Shown here: positions 1 to 10,757 of the stretch, piece after piece
How the letters are laid out: every line of letters starts with the position of its first letter
Position numbering within the stretch: position 1 is the stretch's first letter
Source of the DNA: Zygnema cylindricum
Taxonomy: Eukaryota > Streptophyta > Zygnematophyceae > Zygnematales > Zygnemataceae
Assembly: GCA_037447655.1 (NCBI GenBank)
Contig: JBBHKE010002429.1
Coordinates: 1-55,477 of the forward strand
DNA length: 55,477 nucleotides
Direction: 5' to 3'
Position numbers and translations under genes: made by a program
The notes under the pieces: model-generated
The model's database searches: none
Seen by the model: the letters and a program-made list of their open reading frames with translations, nothing else
What the model was told of the DNA's origin: nothing

Positions 1-1
1 C

Positions 2-1444
2 GCAGTCACTACTACGGTGAAAGTGGATGATCAGTGGCTAAGTAGAATCAAGGTCGCATACGACGAGGACGAGTCATTAAAAGAATTGATAAAACGGAAG
101 GTATTGGTTCGGACCACCAATGGTATGTGGCGATATAAACCAAGTCAAACAACAAGACTTTACGTTCCGACAAACCAGGAGCTACGTCATTCGATACTAA
201 AATTAAGTCATGATAAACCTCTCAGTGGACACTTCGGCCGAGATAAAACAACCGCACGTGTCGCTGAAGCGTATTATTGGCCAAACATGACTCGAGACAT
301 TGCGGAGTATGTTCGGACGTGTGACTCCTGTAACAGAAACAAACCAAAATCGGGTCACCAGGGTCTGTTACAACCCCTTGCGATACCATCTGTTCCTTAG
401 GAAGCGATTTTGATGAACTTCATCGTTGCTCTCGCGTTAACCAAGGAAGGTTATGACTCTATTTTCGTCGTCGTGGATTACTTGACGAAAATGGCCCATT
501 TCTTGCCCACGACAACCACAGCCACAGCAAGAGATGTGGCAGACTTATTCTTTTGGGAGATATTCCACCACCACGGACTCCCAAGGAGGATCGTCAGCGA
601 CCAGGATCGTAAATTTCTGAGTCACTTTTGGAGAAGTCTGTTCGAGCTGTGTGGAACGCAGGTGGCCTTGTCCACAGCTTACCACCCTCAAACGGATGGT
701 CAGACTGAAAGAGTGAATCGGACTTTGGAGGAGGCGTTGCGGGCTTATGTTTCGGTGCACCAAACGGATTGGGTAAACCATCTAATAGCGATTGAGGTGG
801 CGTACAACAGTGCGGTGCACTCGTCCACGAATGCTACGCCATTCTGCCTCAACGGACGACAACCCACCCTTCCACAAAACTTATTGGTAGCGGACTGCCC
901 TACCCAAGCAGCTCGGGATTTTGCCAAAACGTTGCAAAGGAACCTGGAAAAGGCGGCAACGACACTCCAATTGGCAAAGGATCGTCAAAAGTCGCAGGCT
1001 GACTCTCACCAAAAAAAAACTGTTTTCAGCGTGGGTGATAAGGTTCGCCTTAATATGGCAAACCTCTCCTTACTGGGTGCCTTCTCTAAGAAATTAGCAC
1101 CGAAATTCACGCGCCCATTCACAGTTCTGTCACGTGTGGGAGAGGTAGCTTATAAATTGGATATTCCGACAGAATGGCATATCCACAATGTCTTCCATGT
1201 TTCCCTGCTTAAACCATTTAGAGACCCTCATTCGATATTTCCTAATCGACGGCAGAATAATCCTTTGCCCCCTGTTCACGGTACCTCAGACGAGTATGAG
1301 GTGGAGGAGATACTTCAGTCGCGCCGCTCTCGAAATTCCAACGCCAGCCAGTATCTGGTGCGTTGGAAGAGTTACGGCACTGAGGACGACTTTTGGGTGA
1401 ACGAGGAGGATCTGCATTCTCCTGAGTTGATGCGCCGGTTTTAG
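2..1444 (+). pseudogene. Gypsy-1 chromovirus integrase with C-terminal chromodomain (3' part of pol)
   Basis: This is the 3' end of a Ty3/Gypsy pol polyprotein, cut by the window start. The order is an N-terminal zinc-binding His/Cys domain (HSILKLSHDKP to CDSC, about 188-340), the integrase core (VVDYLTKMAHFLP, SDQDRKF, HPQTDGQTERVNRTLE), the GPY/F-type domain (HIHNVFHVSLLKPF, about 1180-1215) and a chromodomain at about 1286-1441 (YEVEEIL ... YLVRWKSYG ... WVNEEDL). The chromodomain would direct integration to methylated histone H3 in chromoviruses (family knowledge). One in-frame TAG at 398-400 replaces the Trp usually found after the zinc domain. The next conserved motif reads MNF instead of MDF, so the first catalytic Asp is Asn. 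Apart from this TAG the frame is open to 1444, so the copy is young but inactive. The domain call is very secure. Confidence 0.95.
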
Positions 1445-1933
1445 AAGAGTGAGGACACTCAACTTCACTGGAGGGGCAATCGCAGCAAGCGCGGTAAAAG
1501 GACGAATCGCAGTGACGCAACCATCGCAATTATACTAAGGACGCGGCGAGGAAACGCAGCGACGATGTTACCTCACTTCGGCGATACAGCGGCGCAACCA
1601 CCGCAACGCAATATGGATACGGTACCATCATAGGAACGCAGCGCCACGCTGACAGGAAAGCGCAACGGCGCAATTGTGTTTCACCACATTGGTGACAACG
1701 AACCCTCGGTTTCGCCGCAGCAGCGCAGTTTTATAAATGTTGGACGCTGCGATACCCTCGCACACTGCGACGCTTCACAGAGTCCAAACGTGAAACCCTC
1801 AACCCTCTGTAACAAAGCCGCCATCCGCCCTCGCGCCCAGCCTAGTCCGGGCAGTTTTGAGAGCACTTCACTCAGCTCAGCCAGCTTACCCTCCCTTCTC
1901 GCACTACCATAATTATCCGACGCCACAACATCC
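1445..1933 (+). other. Non-coding stretch after the chromovirus integrase, possible 3' UTR/LTR
   Basis: No conserved coding sequence is visible. The first bases after the integrase stop include a purine run (ctggagggg, about 1469-1477) that could be a polypurine tract; the rest is rich in short CGCAG/GCAAC words. It may be the beginning of a Gypsy-1 3' LTR, but no second copy is in the window, so this cannot be confirmed. An open frame on the minus strand here is low-complexity and not convincing. Confidence 0.4.
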
Positions 1934-2937
1934 ATGGCATCGTCGTCTTCTCCACCGCCAAAAAGAAAGAGACTGGTACGGGTAGGGCGAGGAGATGTAC
2001 CCCGCCCGAATAGATTGTTAAAGGCGGCAGAGGCCATGGTAGAGGCAGACAGGAGGAGGGAGGTGGTGGCAGTCCTTGAACCAGAGGAGACAACTAGTAG
2101 CGAGGCAGGGCCAGCGGAGACCAGCGGAGGAGAGGGGTCAGAAAATTCACAAGACCCCGAGTACAACCCACTCCAGGAAGGGGATCATGAAGATGAGGAA
2201 GACCATGAGATGTCGGATGTGGAGGAGCCGGAACGGGAACCGACACCCCTGGAACTTGAGGAGCGTGCCTCCGATCTAAAGGTGATGAGGGACCCTAACA
2301 AAAAGAGTACCGCGGACTAGCATTCCTCGGAAAGCTCGGAGAAGAAGGCGGAAGCACAGTACCCTAGTGGAGACGAGGTGTTCCTCCTCGGAAGGGAAAG
2401 AGGGGACACAGACGGGGAAAGTGAACAAGAAGAAGAAATCCCCGATTATCTCTTTCCATCTCCTTTGGACACTAGGCAACCGGACCCCACCTTCAGCTTC
2501 CCCAAGCGCCTATATTAGGACCCTTCGAAGTGGCCTGCAGCGTGGCGCACAGGAAAACCTGGGGACCCTATCTATATCCCCGTTGACGTGCCGTCACACC
2601 CCGCCTGGAATTTTATGAGGACGAAGGACTTGGGGAACAACCATAAGGGTTACGTACAATTAAACCGTCATGCCCTGCCATTTGTGGAGGTAGTTGAAGA
2701 GCACTATCAGTACACGGTGCACGTTCCCGGGTTACACCGCTATTACCACCCGTGGGATGTCCGTCTACATGACATTATCTCTCGGGCGGAGGTTACACCC
2801 GAGGTACGGGCACTCAAGCTGGCCCGGAAAAACGCTCTGCAGCGGGCCCGAGCCGCCAGGAAACACGTGTCATTTAAATTAAGGAAGGTACCGCGGTGGG
2901 AACCGATAGAGGGGGTGGCACAAAGGGCACAGCAAGC
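1934..2937 (+). pseudogene. Unrecognised ORF with acidic N-terminal half, interrupted by two TAG stops and by the Gypsy-2 LTR
   Basis: A single frame of about 334 codons begins at ATG 1934 (MASSSSPPPKRKRL, with a basic patch like a nuclear-localisation signal). A Glu/Asp-rich disordered segment follows to about 2440. The rest looks folded: PHPAWNF-like and NNHKGYVQLNRHALPFVEV motifs around 2600-2690, then YTVHVPGLHRYYHPWDVRLH, and a basic Arg/Ala/Lys helix at about 2800-2890. The frame is broken only by TAG at 2318 and TAG at 2516, and it runs into the Gypsy-2 LTR homology at 2938. I do not recognise a family. It may be an accessory or gag-like ORF of the chromovirus or of another element. 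No function can be given. Confidence 0.55.
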
Positions 2938-4120
2938 TGTCAAGCGCGTGTGCATCTTCGGCACATTTGCACTCCCAGGAGTTCCGGGGCTTCATCCCAC
3001 TTTGTACGGACTCTAGCGTACGAAGAAGGAAGAGGACAATCAGCCTGATCAGATCTTTCTATTTTCATCCTGGAACTCTACACACTTTAGTTCACCTTAA
3101 ACGGAGGTCGAACTGAGGAGTTAGTCCGGTGCAAAGTGTCTGATCCATTATAGTGTGTGTTCTATGTAGCTCTAGTAGAGGGATACCTTAGAGAACGACA
3201 CGTCACATTTGGGAATATCCCGTAGATCTTGCTGTTAGCTGTCAGTATGATGTTAGTTCAGGCCAAGCCACCGGGCAAAGGATTTATGACGAAGGGACAA
3301 AGTAAGGCGGTTTCACGTCGAGTCAGAACTTTGTTTCCATTTTGTGTATTATAGAAGGACCTTCGGCCTCCAATTCAGCCGAAACTAGTCGTCTATATTT
3401 TAGCCCTGAGTGTAGTACAGTCTGTTTTGTCTTATGTCCGGACGATAACAATTGCTGGCCGCTGATTGGCTTGTTAAAATTGCTTTGACTTTGGAACTTG
3501 CAGTAGGACAAACTCTAATTGTATAAGGCACTTGGGGCCGAAGGAGACAGGTTGCTTTTTCAGTACTGTCTCCTGAGAAAACCCCCAGAGAATTAAATCA
3601 ATCTTTCTGTTGGAGAACGGTTGCATTGTGTCGTTGACTCTATTGCCATCTTTGTTTTGGATTGTCTTTTGTGGAGACCATAGCACGGGTGGGTAGTTGG
3701 CACTATCTCCTCTTTGGGCGGTTTCGACTTTCGCTGTTTGAAACTAAGAAGAGTTTTGTCGGATCCTTGCGGTGGAACCGGGAGGGGTGAGGGAGATTCA
3801 TACCGCTCTTCGGGACCATTTGGGAGAGGTTTTCTTCTGTTGAGTTTGGTCATCGTTGTACTCCGGGGTATGTGAATTTGCTTCACCATTATCATTCATT
3901 TCTATCTTTAATTCCATTCTCTGGGGCAAGGTGATATTGTTTAATCTGAAAAGCCGATATTTGTTATTTCTATATTTCTGCGTGGGAGTTATTTGCACAC
4001 TCTTGTGGTCATCTTTGGGTTTGTCTGGAGTTTTTACGGAAAGGATCGGACGACTCTCATTTCCTTCCTATTCTTTGGAGAGTAGTTGGGAGTGTGGCAT
4101 TTAGTGGGCTTCCAGCGGAG
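2938..4120 (+). repeat. Gypsy-2 left terminal repeat (segment B only)
   Basis: This segment matches 19979-21154 with scattered substitutions and small indels. It starts TGTCAAGCGCG, directly at the end of the preceding ORF. The right end of the element has about 210 extra bases (segment A, 19767-19978) in front of the same segment; these are missing here. The homology ends around CTTCCAGC(G/A)GAG. I could not identify a convincing tRNA primer-binding site just after it. Confidence 0.8.
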
Positions 4121-4224
4121 TAGCACAGTACTGAAAAAGCAACTGTCCCCTTTTGTTTAAGAGGATAGCTGCTTAGGGTAGTGTATTTTATCCGAGGGAT
4201 CTAGCTCATCTGCTCGTGTAAGTC
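4121..4224 (+). other. Gypsy-2 untranslated leader
   Basis: About 100 bases between the end of LTR homology and the first gag ATG. A primer-binding site is expected here, but no TGG-starting match to a tRNA 3' end is obvious to me. Confidence 0.4.
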
Positions 4225-5043
4225 ATGGGCGGAGGAGAAGCTCCGGATAAGGATCCTTCCGGTGTTGGTCCGGAAGAAGAAGAAAGATAAGAAGGGGTGG
4301 CACAAGAGGAAGAGTCCCAGGTGCCTGAGGAATCGGTCCCTTTCACCTCTGCTTTGAACATTGAACAATTTCTTAAGGGGATGATGCCCAATCCGGTTGT
4401 CGTCGAGACTCCTCCGAGGCCGACAGAGAGGCAACCCTCACCTCCACCTCCTCCAGTATTTTCCCCTGAAAACTTTCCGACGTTGTCCGAGGCCGCCAGG
4501 GCTAGGGCCACGGGGAAGGTAGAAAGACAACCTTTATCTCCCCGATCTCGTAGAAAGGGTTTGGCACACAAGGAAGCTGTCCCAGGCCACCCTCCCGAGG
4601 TGGTACGTTATACCACATCCAAGGCTCCAATAGTGGAGACATACATGGATCCTGAACTCTTGTCGGATATTACCCGATCCGGTCGTAAGGAGATTCTAGC
4701 CCTTCACAATATTCATAAGTTGAAGGTTAAGAAGGAAGTGGTGCAGCGGGTTGCCAGAAGCGACCGAGCCCGAATCATACGCCCAGTGGGAGGAGTAGTG
4801 GAGATCCTGAGTAGCTCGTCCGAGAGTGGCTCTCCCATCTCAGCCCGAGAGCAACCGGAGATGCCGTCTACTGCACGACAACAACCCACCATATCTCAGG
4901 AAAATGCTACCAGTAGACCTTCCAGGGGCAAAGCAACTTCTCGGGGCCGGACCAGGGAAGGGAGTAGCAAGCGGAAGATACCTGAGCCTAAGAGAGATTT
5001 CCGGTTCAACCATCGGGGGGTAAAGGTCGATTTGCTCCCCTAA
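4225..5043 (+). pseudogene. Gypsy-2 gag, N-terminal segment
   Basis: The first ATG after the leader is at 4225 (MGGGEAPDKDPSG); a TAA at 4288 interrupts the frame after 21 codons and it then stays open to TAA 5041. The product is proline-rich, mostly disordered and increasingly basic (EGSSKRKIPEPKRDFRF near the end). A similar stretch occurs at 38072-38221 and 44195-44444 in the Gypsy-4 copy, which supports it as real gag rather than chance. The next homologous segment lies in another frame, so a frameshift between 5040 and 5090 broke this copy. No classical capsid motif is evident in this part. Confidence 0.75.
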
Positions 5044-5090
5044 TCAAAGAAGAGTCGTTCTTTCCTTTTGCCTCAATTTCCCCAAGTTCT

Positions 5091-6410
5091 ATGTCTCCTT
5101 CCGCACCAGTTGTCCGACCATCCGAAGGACTATGGCGTTCAAGGCCTACGGACCCCGAGGTACGCGGCTCGGGGATTGCGGATCTTCCGGGTGTGGTGAG
5201 CAGCACCCAGAAATTGGTTGAGGTTCTGCGATCGCAGGATAAGGCTACGGCGGGGGCCGGACCCGTCGCAATAGATTGGGATGCCCTTGAAGAGGAAAGG
5301 AAGAAAGTATAGGAAGAAGAGCTGATCCTGATACGGGAGGCTAGACGGAGATCTGGGGGATTCCTTAGTGGACAGGTAGCCCCTCCCCGTAGAACAGGTC
5401 CCGCGACGGAAGAACAACCTCTGGATCAAGCAACTCCCCCTGCCACGCGAGATCCCCGGACTTCACCATAACCGTGACCAGAATCTCCTCTTCAGCGGGA
5501 AGGGGAGGAAACCACAGGGCCTAACAAAAAGGGGTTGGGTGCAAATTTGCCGAGTAATCCGGTGGCCGCGGCTACAGATCTCCCTACATTTGTCTCGGTC
5601 GAGGGATCTTCTACCGTGGAGGCCGTGGTGCAGCTACAACCAGACCAGAGACTACACATTTCCCTCGGACTCACTACTCCTCCTCCATCGCCACCTCATG
5701 CATCCTCTCCTTCGCCTTCTATTTCTCCGGCCACTGCAGTCCGTGGGTCACGGGGACCACCCGTCTTACCCTACAAGTACGACGTTCCTGCCTACTCTCC
5801 TCCTCACCGACGTTCTCCCGGTTCCAGCGAAGGAACTCCTCCACCCGAAACCTCCAAAAGGCGTACACGGAGACAAACACCTTTCTATCGTAGTCCTCGG
5901 TCATCTCCATCCCCTTCTCCACCAATCCCTCAAGTACCACCGGTGACTAAACCTATTCTCCACATTCCCTCGGTGGAAACACTTCAACCGGAGGAAATGG
6001 CCTCTCCTGGGTATAGAGGAGCAGGACTTCGGGCAGCTTTTCCCAAGGTGATAAGCTCCTCGTTTCCCAAGGGCCAACTCTCGGGAGATACTGGTCATCT
6101 CACTATCTCACCAGTAATCGGAACTTTCTCAGTGGGGGGGAGTGCCATATCTCGTCAGACCGCTCCCTCTACCAAAAAAGGAGGTGGGCCCAAGACAGAC
6201 AATGCAGATCCAGGGGTAATTTCACCGGTTCAGTTTGTTAGCCCAACAGGACCATCCTTTTCACAGTTCACCAACCTTGCAGAGGAGGAAAAAGAAATGG
6301 GGGACGTAAGGATCTTTACAGGAGATAGCTCGGGAATCGCTTTCTCTGATTTTGAACTACTGTAGAAGTCGTTCACCCAATCTGAAATCAACAAATACAT
6401 GGGGGGGGGG
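5091..6410 (+). pseudogene. Gypsy-2 gag, central proline/serine-rich segment
   Basis: This frame begins in MSPSAPVVRPSEGLWRSRP, which is also found at about 49750 in Gypsy-4. It passes a charged helix (DWDALEEERKKV), then a long Pro/Ser-rich region (about 5650-5960, many SPSPSPP and PPHRRSP motifs). In-frame stops are TAG 5310, TAA 5469, TGA 5475 and TAG 6363. The frame is lost in a run of ten G at 6401-6410. The Gypsy-4 copy has TAA at the site equivalent to 5310 and TAG at the site equivalent to 6363. Such long disordered gag N-terminal regions are unusual for Ty3/Gypsy elements. The role is inferred from position and conservation between the two copies. Confidence 0.7.
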
Positions 6411-7995
6411 CATTCCAGCAGATTTTGAAACAACCTTGTTTCCAATGATGGTAAATTATCTAGCTGGAGGAGCTTTGGCCGATTACAAGGAGCGTCAACC
6501 TTTGTTGATGGCCTCCAGTATCAAAATATCGGATCCGGTTCTGGATACAGAGGCTCTTCAGGCAGCAGCCGACTTGGCTGCCGCAGCCGCAGCTCCTCTC
6601 TCCGCCACTTCTACCATGGATATGAAACTTCAGGCCCAAGGCAGGGCCTATGTCAACCACTTGCAGGTGGTACAGGCAGCCGAAGCAGCAACCCGGATGG
6701 TTGCCAATCCTAATCCCTGTACCACTCTTCTGGACGCTTGGAGACTCCTTTAAACAGAAAGGAACGAAACTGCCATCAAGGAGTTCACAGACTTTCGCTG
6801 TTTGAAGAATGAAACTCCCCAGACACTGTTCAACCGCCTCTCAAGCCTCTGCCAGAAGACAAAACTGTCCACCATCGATACCCCGGCTATGGCCACCAAA
6901 TATTATGTTGCTGTTCAAAATTCCTTCGGGCCAACAGGACAGGCAGCTCTTGACAATTGGAGTGCCAGTCAGGCTATACACGATCGGAACCCCACAGCTC
7001 AAGAAATTTCATTGGCTGCTATGAAATTGTATGATCATTTTGTTAATAGCGAGGCACGAGAAAAGGCTGTTACAGGGAAATCATGAGCCTACTTTGCAGG
7101 TTTCGTCGGGGAAACATCGCTCAGCCACAACGAACAGACAGAACTGCAAGCTTTGCGGAAGCTTAAGGGGAATCAGGAAGCAGATGCCCGACCAGAACCT
7201 CTAATGGGGGGAGATGAAAAAGTTTTTCTTTACGATTGTCTGAACTGTAACCAGCCAGGTCACGGATGGAAGAGGTGCCCCCAAAAGCTCAAACCAGAAC
7301 TCGCCATCAAGCAGAAGGAGTTTCAAAGAGAGCGTGCCGAAAGAACAAGGAAACAGCAAGAACGCAAGCAAGGAGGCGGAGAAGGAGACCGAACCCCGGT
7401 CACTAAGGAAACCTATAAACCTACTCCACGCTCTGAAACCGCCAAAATGTCTCAATCCTAGTTAAGACAAATTTGACTTCCGAAATTCGATGACGCTCAA
7501 ATCTCTAATGAGCTAAGGGGGAAGTATACTACTGAAGGGTCAAAATGTGAAGCTTGTGGGTTCATGGGCCACAAAGAAGGGCAATGCTTTCGGAAAAATG
7601 GGGTTCCGAAGGAGATGATGCAGTATGCATTGTTTACAGGCGAAGGGGAAACTGCCGTTAATCCTCTGCCACTGCAACTTTTGTATCCCTGGGGACGATC
7701 TCCAAATGAACCGGGGCCCAGCAGACTGACACCGGAACATATCATTCAGCAACAGAGCACTCAGTTGGCCGCTTTGGCAACAGAACTGGCCGCTCTCCGA
7801 CTGCGATCCTCTGCCCGCACTCCTCCACCTCTTACGCCGGCTCAGAAACTGCAGAAACAAAAACAAGAACTGCTACAAAAGCTAGCGGAGCTGGAGCAGC
7901 TGACCACGTTGGGTGGAGATGATGATGACCCGATGGGTTGGGATATGGAGCCTCCAAAGGCTCAGCATGCTAGGACATTTCTGTCCGGAGCATAG
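6411..7995 (+). pseudogene. Gypsy-2 gag C-terminal half: capsid-like region and two CCHC zinc knuckles
   Basis: After the G-run the frame resumes with IPADFETTLFPMMVNYLAGGALADYKERQ and a helical, capsid-like region ending in a segment with FTDFRCLKNETPQTLFNRLSSL (about 6784-6850). Two nucleocapsid knuckles follow: CLNCNQPGHGWKRC (about 7229-7270) and CEACGFMGHKEGQC (about 7549-7590), both CX2CX4HX4C. Between them lies an Arg/Lys/Gln-rich linker. A Gln/Ala/Leu coiled-coil-like stretch (IIQQQSTQLAALATELAAL) sits at about 7741-7800. Stops: TAA 6751, TGA 7084, TAG 7459, TGA 7474, TAG 7993. The TAG at 7459 is also present in Gypsy-4 (52076). The capsid assignment is inference from position; the knuckles are clear. 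Confidence 0.85.
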
Positions 7996-9046
7996 AACGT
8001 TGGTGTAGGGGATAGTCGCAGGCAACTGCGCTCTACAACGTCCTCCCAAAGAAAAGACAAACAACCGATGGAACAAAAGGACCACAGTCGCAAAGCCATC
8101 GGCTCCTTATCCTTTACCCCGCGAGCATTACTTCTAAACAGTAACGTTCGCCTGGGACTCAAGCCGACTAACCCGCCTCCTCCGGCTCCGAAGAAACTTC
8201 CTCCCGGTTTTGAAGATAACAAGAAGACACAGCCGAAAGAAAATCCTTCAACCACTGAAACAGATCAGGAGTGGTTCGACAGATACATGGCAGAGAGACC
8301 GTCCACAGATCCGTCAATAACACCTCCTACGGGGAATTCTGATGCAGAAAGTGAGGAAGAAGAGGGGGGGGAACAGGAGAAATCGGAAGACGAGAACTCA
8401 CCCATTTCGGAAGACGAGAACTCACCCATTTCATCGCCCAAAGCTCTCCCTCCTTCCTCCAAACTGGCAGTTATGCTGGTACGACACTTAATGCCCTACG
8501 CCTTGACGCAAGTCAAAACGTTGGCTTCCTCCCACAATCTGCCCGAAGAAACCCTCATTCAGGCATTAGGGGAAGAAATTCACACTAGGAGAAAAAGGGT
8601 CGCGTTGGCAGAACTGCCCAAGACAGTCTTCATGTTGACAGAACCAAAAACCTCTATGGCAGATTGGGATTATAAGGCCCTTTCGGTGGCTTCCATCCTC
8701 TACAAGACGGGAAATTTTAAACTTAATGGATACAGCGGGTACCAGGATGCAGTGGTGGATACCGGAGCTCTTCCAAACTTAATAACTACATCAGCGTTCC
8801 AACAAATGCCCGAGGAACTCCGACCAAAAATCAGTCAAAGTGACATATGCTTGAGCACAGTCAGCAATGGCAGCCAACCAGTATATAGGATCATAAAAGC
8901 CATGGAAATCGAATTTGCTGACGACGCAGACCAGCACGTGCAGATGCGGCTTCCCTTCCTAGTGGTGGAAGGTAAGCAATTTGAAATTTTGCTGGGTATG
9001 GCGACGTGGACAAGGTTGAACATGGAGTTGAGCATATGGAAGGAAT
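7996..9046 (+). pseudogene. Gypsy-2 aspartic protease region
   Basis: This stretch is open except at its edges. An acidic linker with a 24-base tandem duplication (EDENSPIS twice, about 8389-8436) precedes a retropepsin domain with the catalytic motif VVDTGALPNLI (DTG codons at 8758-8766) and the second hydrophobic motif ILLGMATW near 8990. It follows the zinc knuckles in the same frame, as expected for a gag-pro fusion. Copia-1 inserted directly after codon GAA at 9043-9045. The frame continues after the insertion at GAA 14989-14991, so one polyprotein ran from protease into the DNMT region. Confidence 0.88.
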
Positions 9047-9884
9047 TGTTTTTCTACAACCACCAGTGCAAGTGGAGGAGCAGCAGTAGTAGTAGAAGTA
9101 GACATGATACACTCTCAGAAGCTATCAAGAATCCTACCAAACAGCTGTTCTTAAGTGATCACCAATTCTTATACAAGCATCCAAATCTCACAAAACTCTA
9201 TTAGAATATAGAGTAACATAAACACTGACAACTCCCAAAGTTTCAGCACAATTGACCCAACAACACTCAAGATATAATACTCAGAAGTTTCCCAAAAATT
9301 GTTTGCAGTTTTACTACTTGGAAGTCCGGATACATAAAAATGTTCTAAGTCCTAAGTCTTATACTTTCGGTGTTCTACCGCCGATAACAGTGTACCTGAG
9401 AGGTACGTCCAGAATCAACCCACCTACAGAGATCTACGTGTTCTTGATCATGCCAACCCAATCTATCATTGTACAGTCAATATTACTCAGAATCTATATT
9501 AAGTTACTGTACAAATACTTGTCGGCTAAGTCACTTGTGATACTCTTATGAATCTCGTCCGTTGACTAGATTCATATTAATCGCAGCTGCGTTGTCCCGT
9601 ACCGGATCACATTTATATCACCCGCGGCTGCGGTGTCCTGCACCAAATCATATCCAAGATAGTAGCAGCTGCGTTGTCTGTATGGATCTTATCCAAAGTG
9701 ACCGCAGCTGCGTTTGTCCTGTCAGTATCGCAGCTTTGCTGCTGCGCTGCTCTGCTGCTGCGCTGCTCCGCAGCTCTGCTGTATAGCAGCTGCGCTGCTC
9801 TTCCGTATAGCAGCTGCGCTGCTGTCTGTATAGTTGCTGCGCTGCTGCGCTGCTCTGAGACTGAGAGCTTTCCAAAAGACAACA
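9047..9884 (-). repeat. Copia-1 3' LTR
   Basis: In plus orientation this copy runs TGTTTTTCTACAACC ... AAAGACAACA and is the same length as the 5' LTR at 14150-14987. It carries the copy of the gag start codon (reverse complement at 9103-9105), because in this element the first 59 nucleotides of gag lie inside the LTR. Differences from the other LTR are mostly C/T or G/A. Together with the preceding protease codons it creates a chance fusion frame that ends at 9204. Confidence 0.95.
9575..9850. repeat. Copia-1 LTR cluster of CAGCTG/GCTGCG words
   Basis: About 275 bases are packed with CAGCTGCG, CCGCGGCTGCGG and CTGCTGCGCTGCTC words, spaced at short intervals. CAGCTG is a perfect palindrome and can form many local hairpins. 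The same cluster is in the other LTR at 14678-14953. It could be an enhancer array of E-box-like sites or an RNA structure; this is inference. Confidence 0.75.
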
Positions 9885-9894
9885 CTCCCCTAAA
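9885..9894 (-). other. Copia-1 polypurine tract
   Basis: On the minus strand TTTAGGGGAG directly precedes the 3' LTR start TGTTGTC. Its position and purine composition fit the plus-strand DNA primer of LTR retrotransposons. Confidence 0.85.
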
Positions 9895-9979
9895 GATTTA
9901 GACTCAGTATACCAGCGCAGCTGCGGTGATAAACTAGCGCAGTATCGCAGCATAGCAATATAGCAGTGCAGCAATTCAA

Positions 9980-10757
9980 CTATTCACTTAATCCCACTGC
10001 TTCCCTACAATACTTCAGCTTAGGAGCAGGAAGAGCTTTAGTGAGCATATCAGCAATCATTTTTGCATCTGGTAAGTAACATAATTTAATCACTCTAGAG
10101 AACACTTTTTCTCTTACAAAGTGTTATCGTACATCCATGTGCTTGCTTTTGAAGTGATGACCTGGGTTAGAAGCAATGGCAATGGCACCCTAGTTATCAC
10201 ACCAGATCACCTGTGGACCAACTTGCATGTATCCTAGTTCTTGTAACATGGATTTTACCCATAAGAGTTCTTTGAGGGCCGAGCTTGCTGCCATATATTC
10301 CGACTCCATTGTCAATTGTGCTGTCACCTTTTGAAGTTTGCTGCTCCAGCAGCAAGTACCGTTCCCAATTTGTAGCACGAATCCCGTGGTAGATTTCCGG
10401 CTTGGCATGTCGCCATAGCTAGCATCACTCCATGTTTGCAACTTGACTTCTCCTCCGCCTAGAGTGAGTTTGAGATCTTTAGTTCCTGCCAAATATCTTA
10501 AGACTCTCTTTGCTGCATCCAGATCAGATTTTCTCGGATTTTCTAGACTCCTACTCAGTACCCCGACTGCTGCAGCAATGTCAGGACGGGTACAGTTCAC
10601 GAAGTATATTAAGCTTCCCACTATCTGTCTATAAGGTATTATTGCCATAGGATCATTCTCCGCTGTTTCTAAATACTCGCTAACAATAACACCTGGTTCT
10701 GTCTCTTCTCCCTCTAACTTCTGCCGAAACTCCATTGGAGTTAAACACCCTTTTGCC
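9980..10757 (-). pseudogene. Copia-1 RNase H
   Basis: The C-terminal end of the polyprotein contains the Copia RNase H block: NCTRPDIAAAVGVLSR, WSDASYGD, TMESEYMAASSALKELLW, WCDN, then GAIAIA after a TAG, and finally MIADMLTK-like sequence. The Gln of the strongly conserved DNQ motif is a TAG at 10190-10192. A TAA at 10124-10126 follows where DIRYHF is expected. The polyprotein ends with a TAG at 9980-9982. It is out of frame with RT because of the C-run at about 10757-10765. Confidence 0.93.

Noticed and set aside
1681-2166. 161-codon open frame on the minus strand opposite the unknown ORF
   Set aside because: Composition is low-complexity and the plus-strand frame is longer, continuous and more protein-like; the minus frame is a shadow.
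4225-8000. Introns in Gypsy-2 gag to explain the stops
   Set aside because: Stops are single codons within otherwise continuous coding sequence, without recognisable splice sites at each one.
9047-9204. Apparent extension of the Gypsy-2 protease to 9204
   Set aside because: After 9046 the sequence is Copia-1 LTR; the fusion is accidental.
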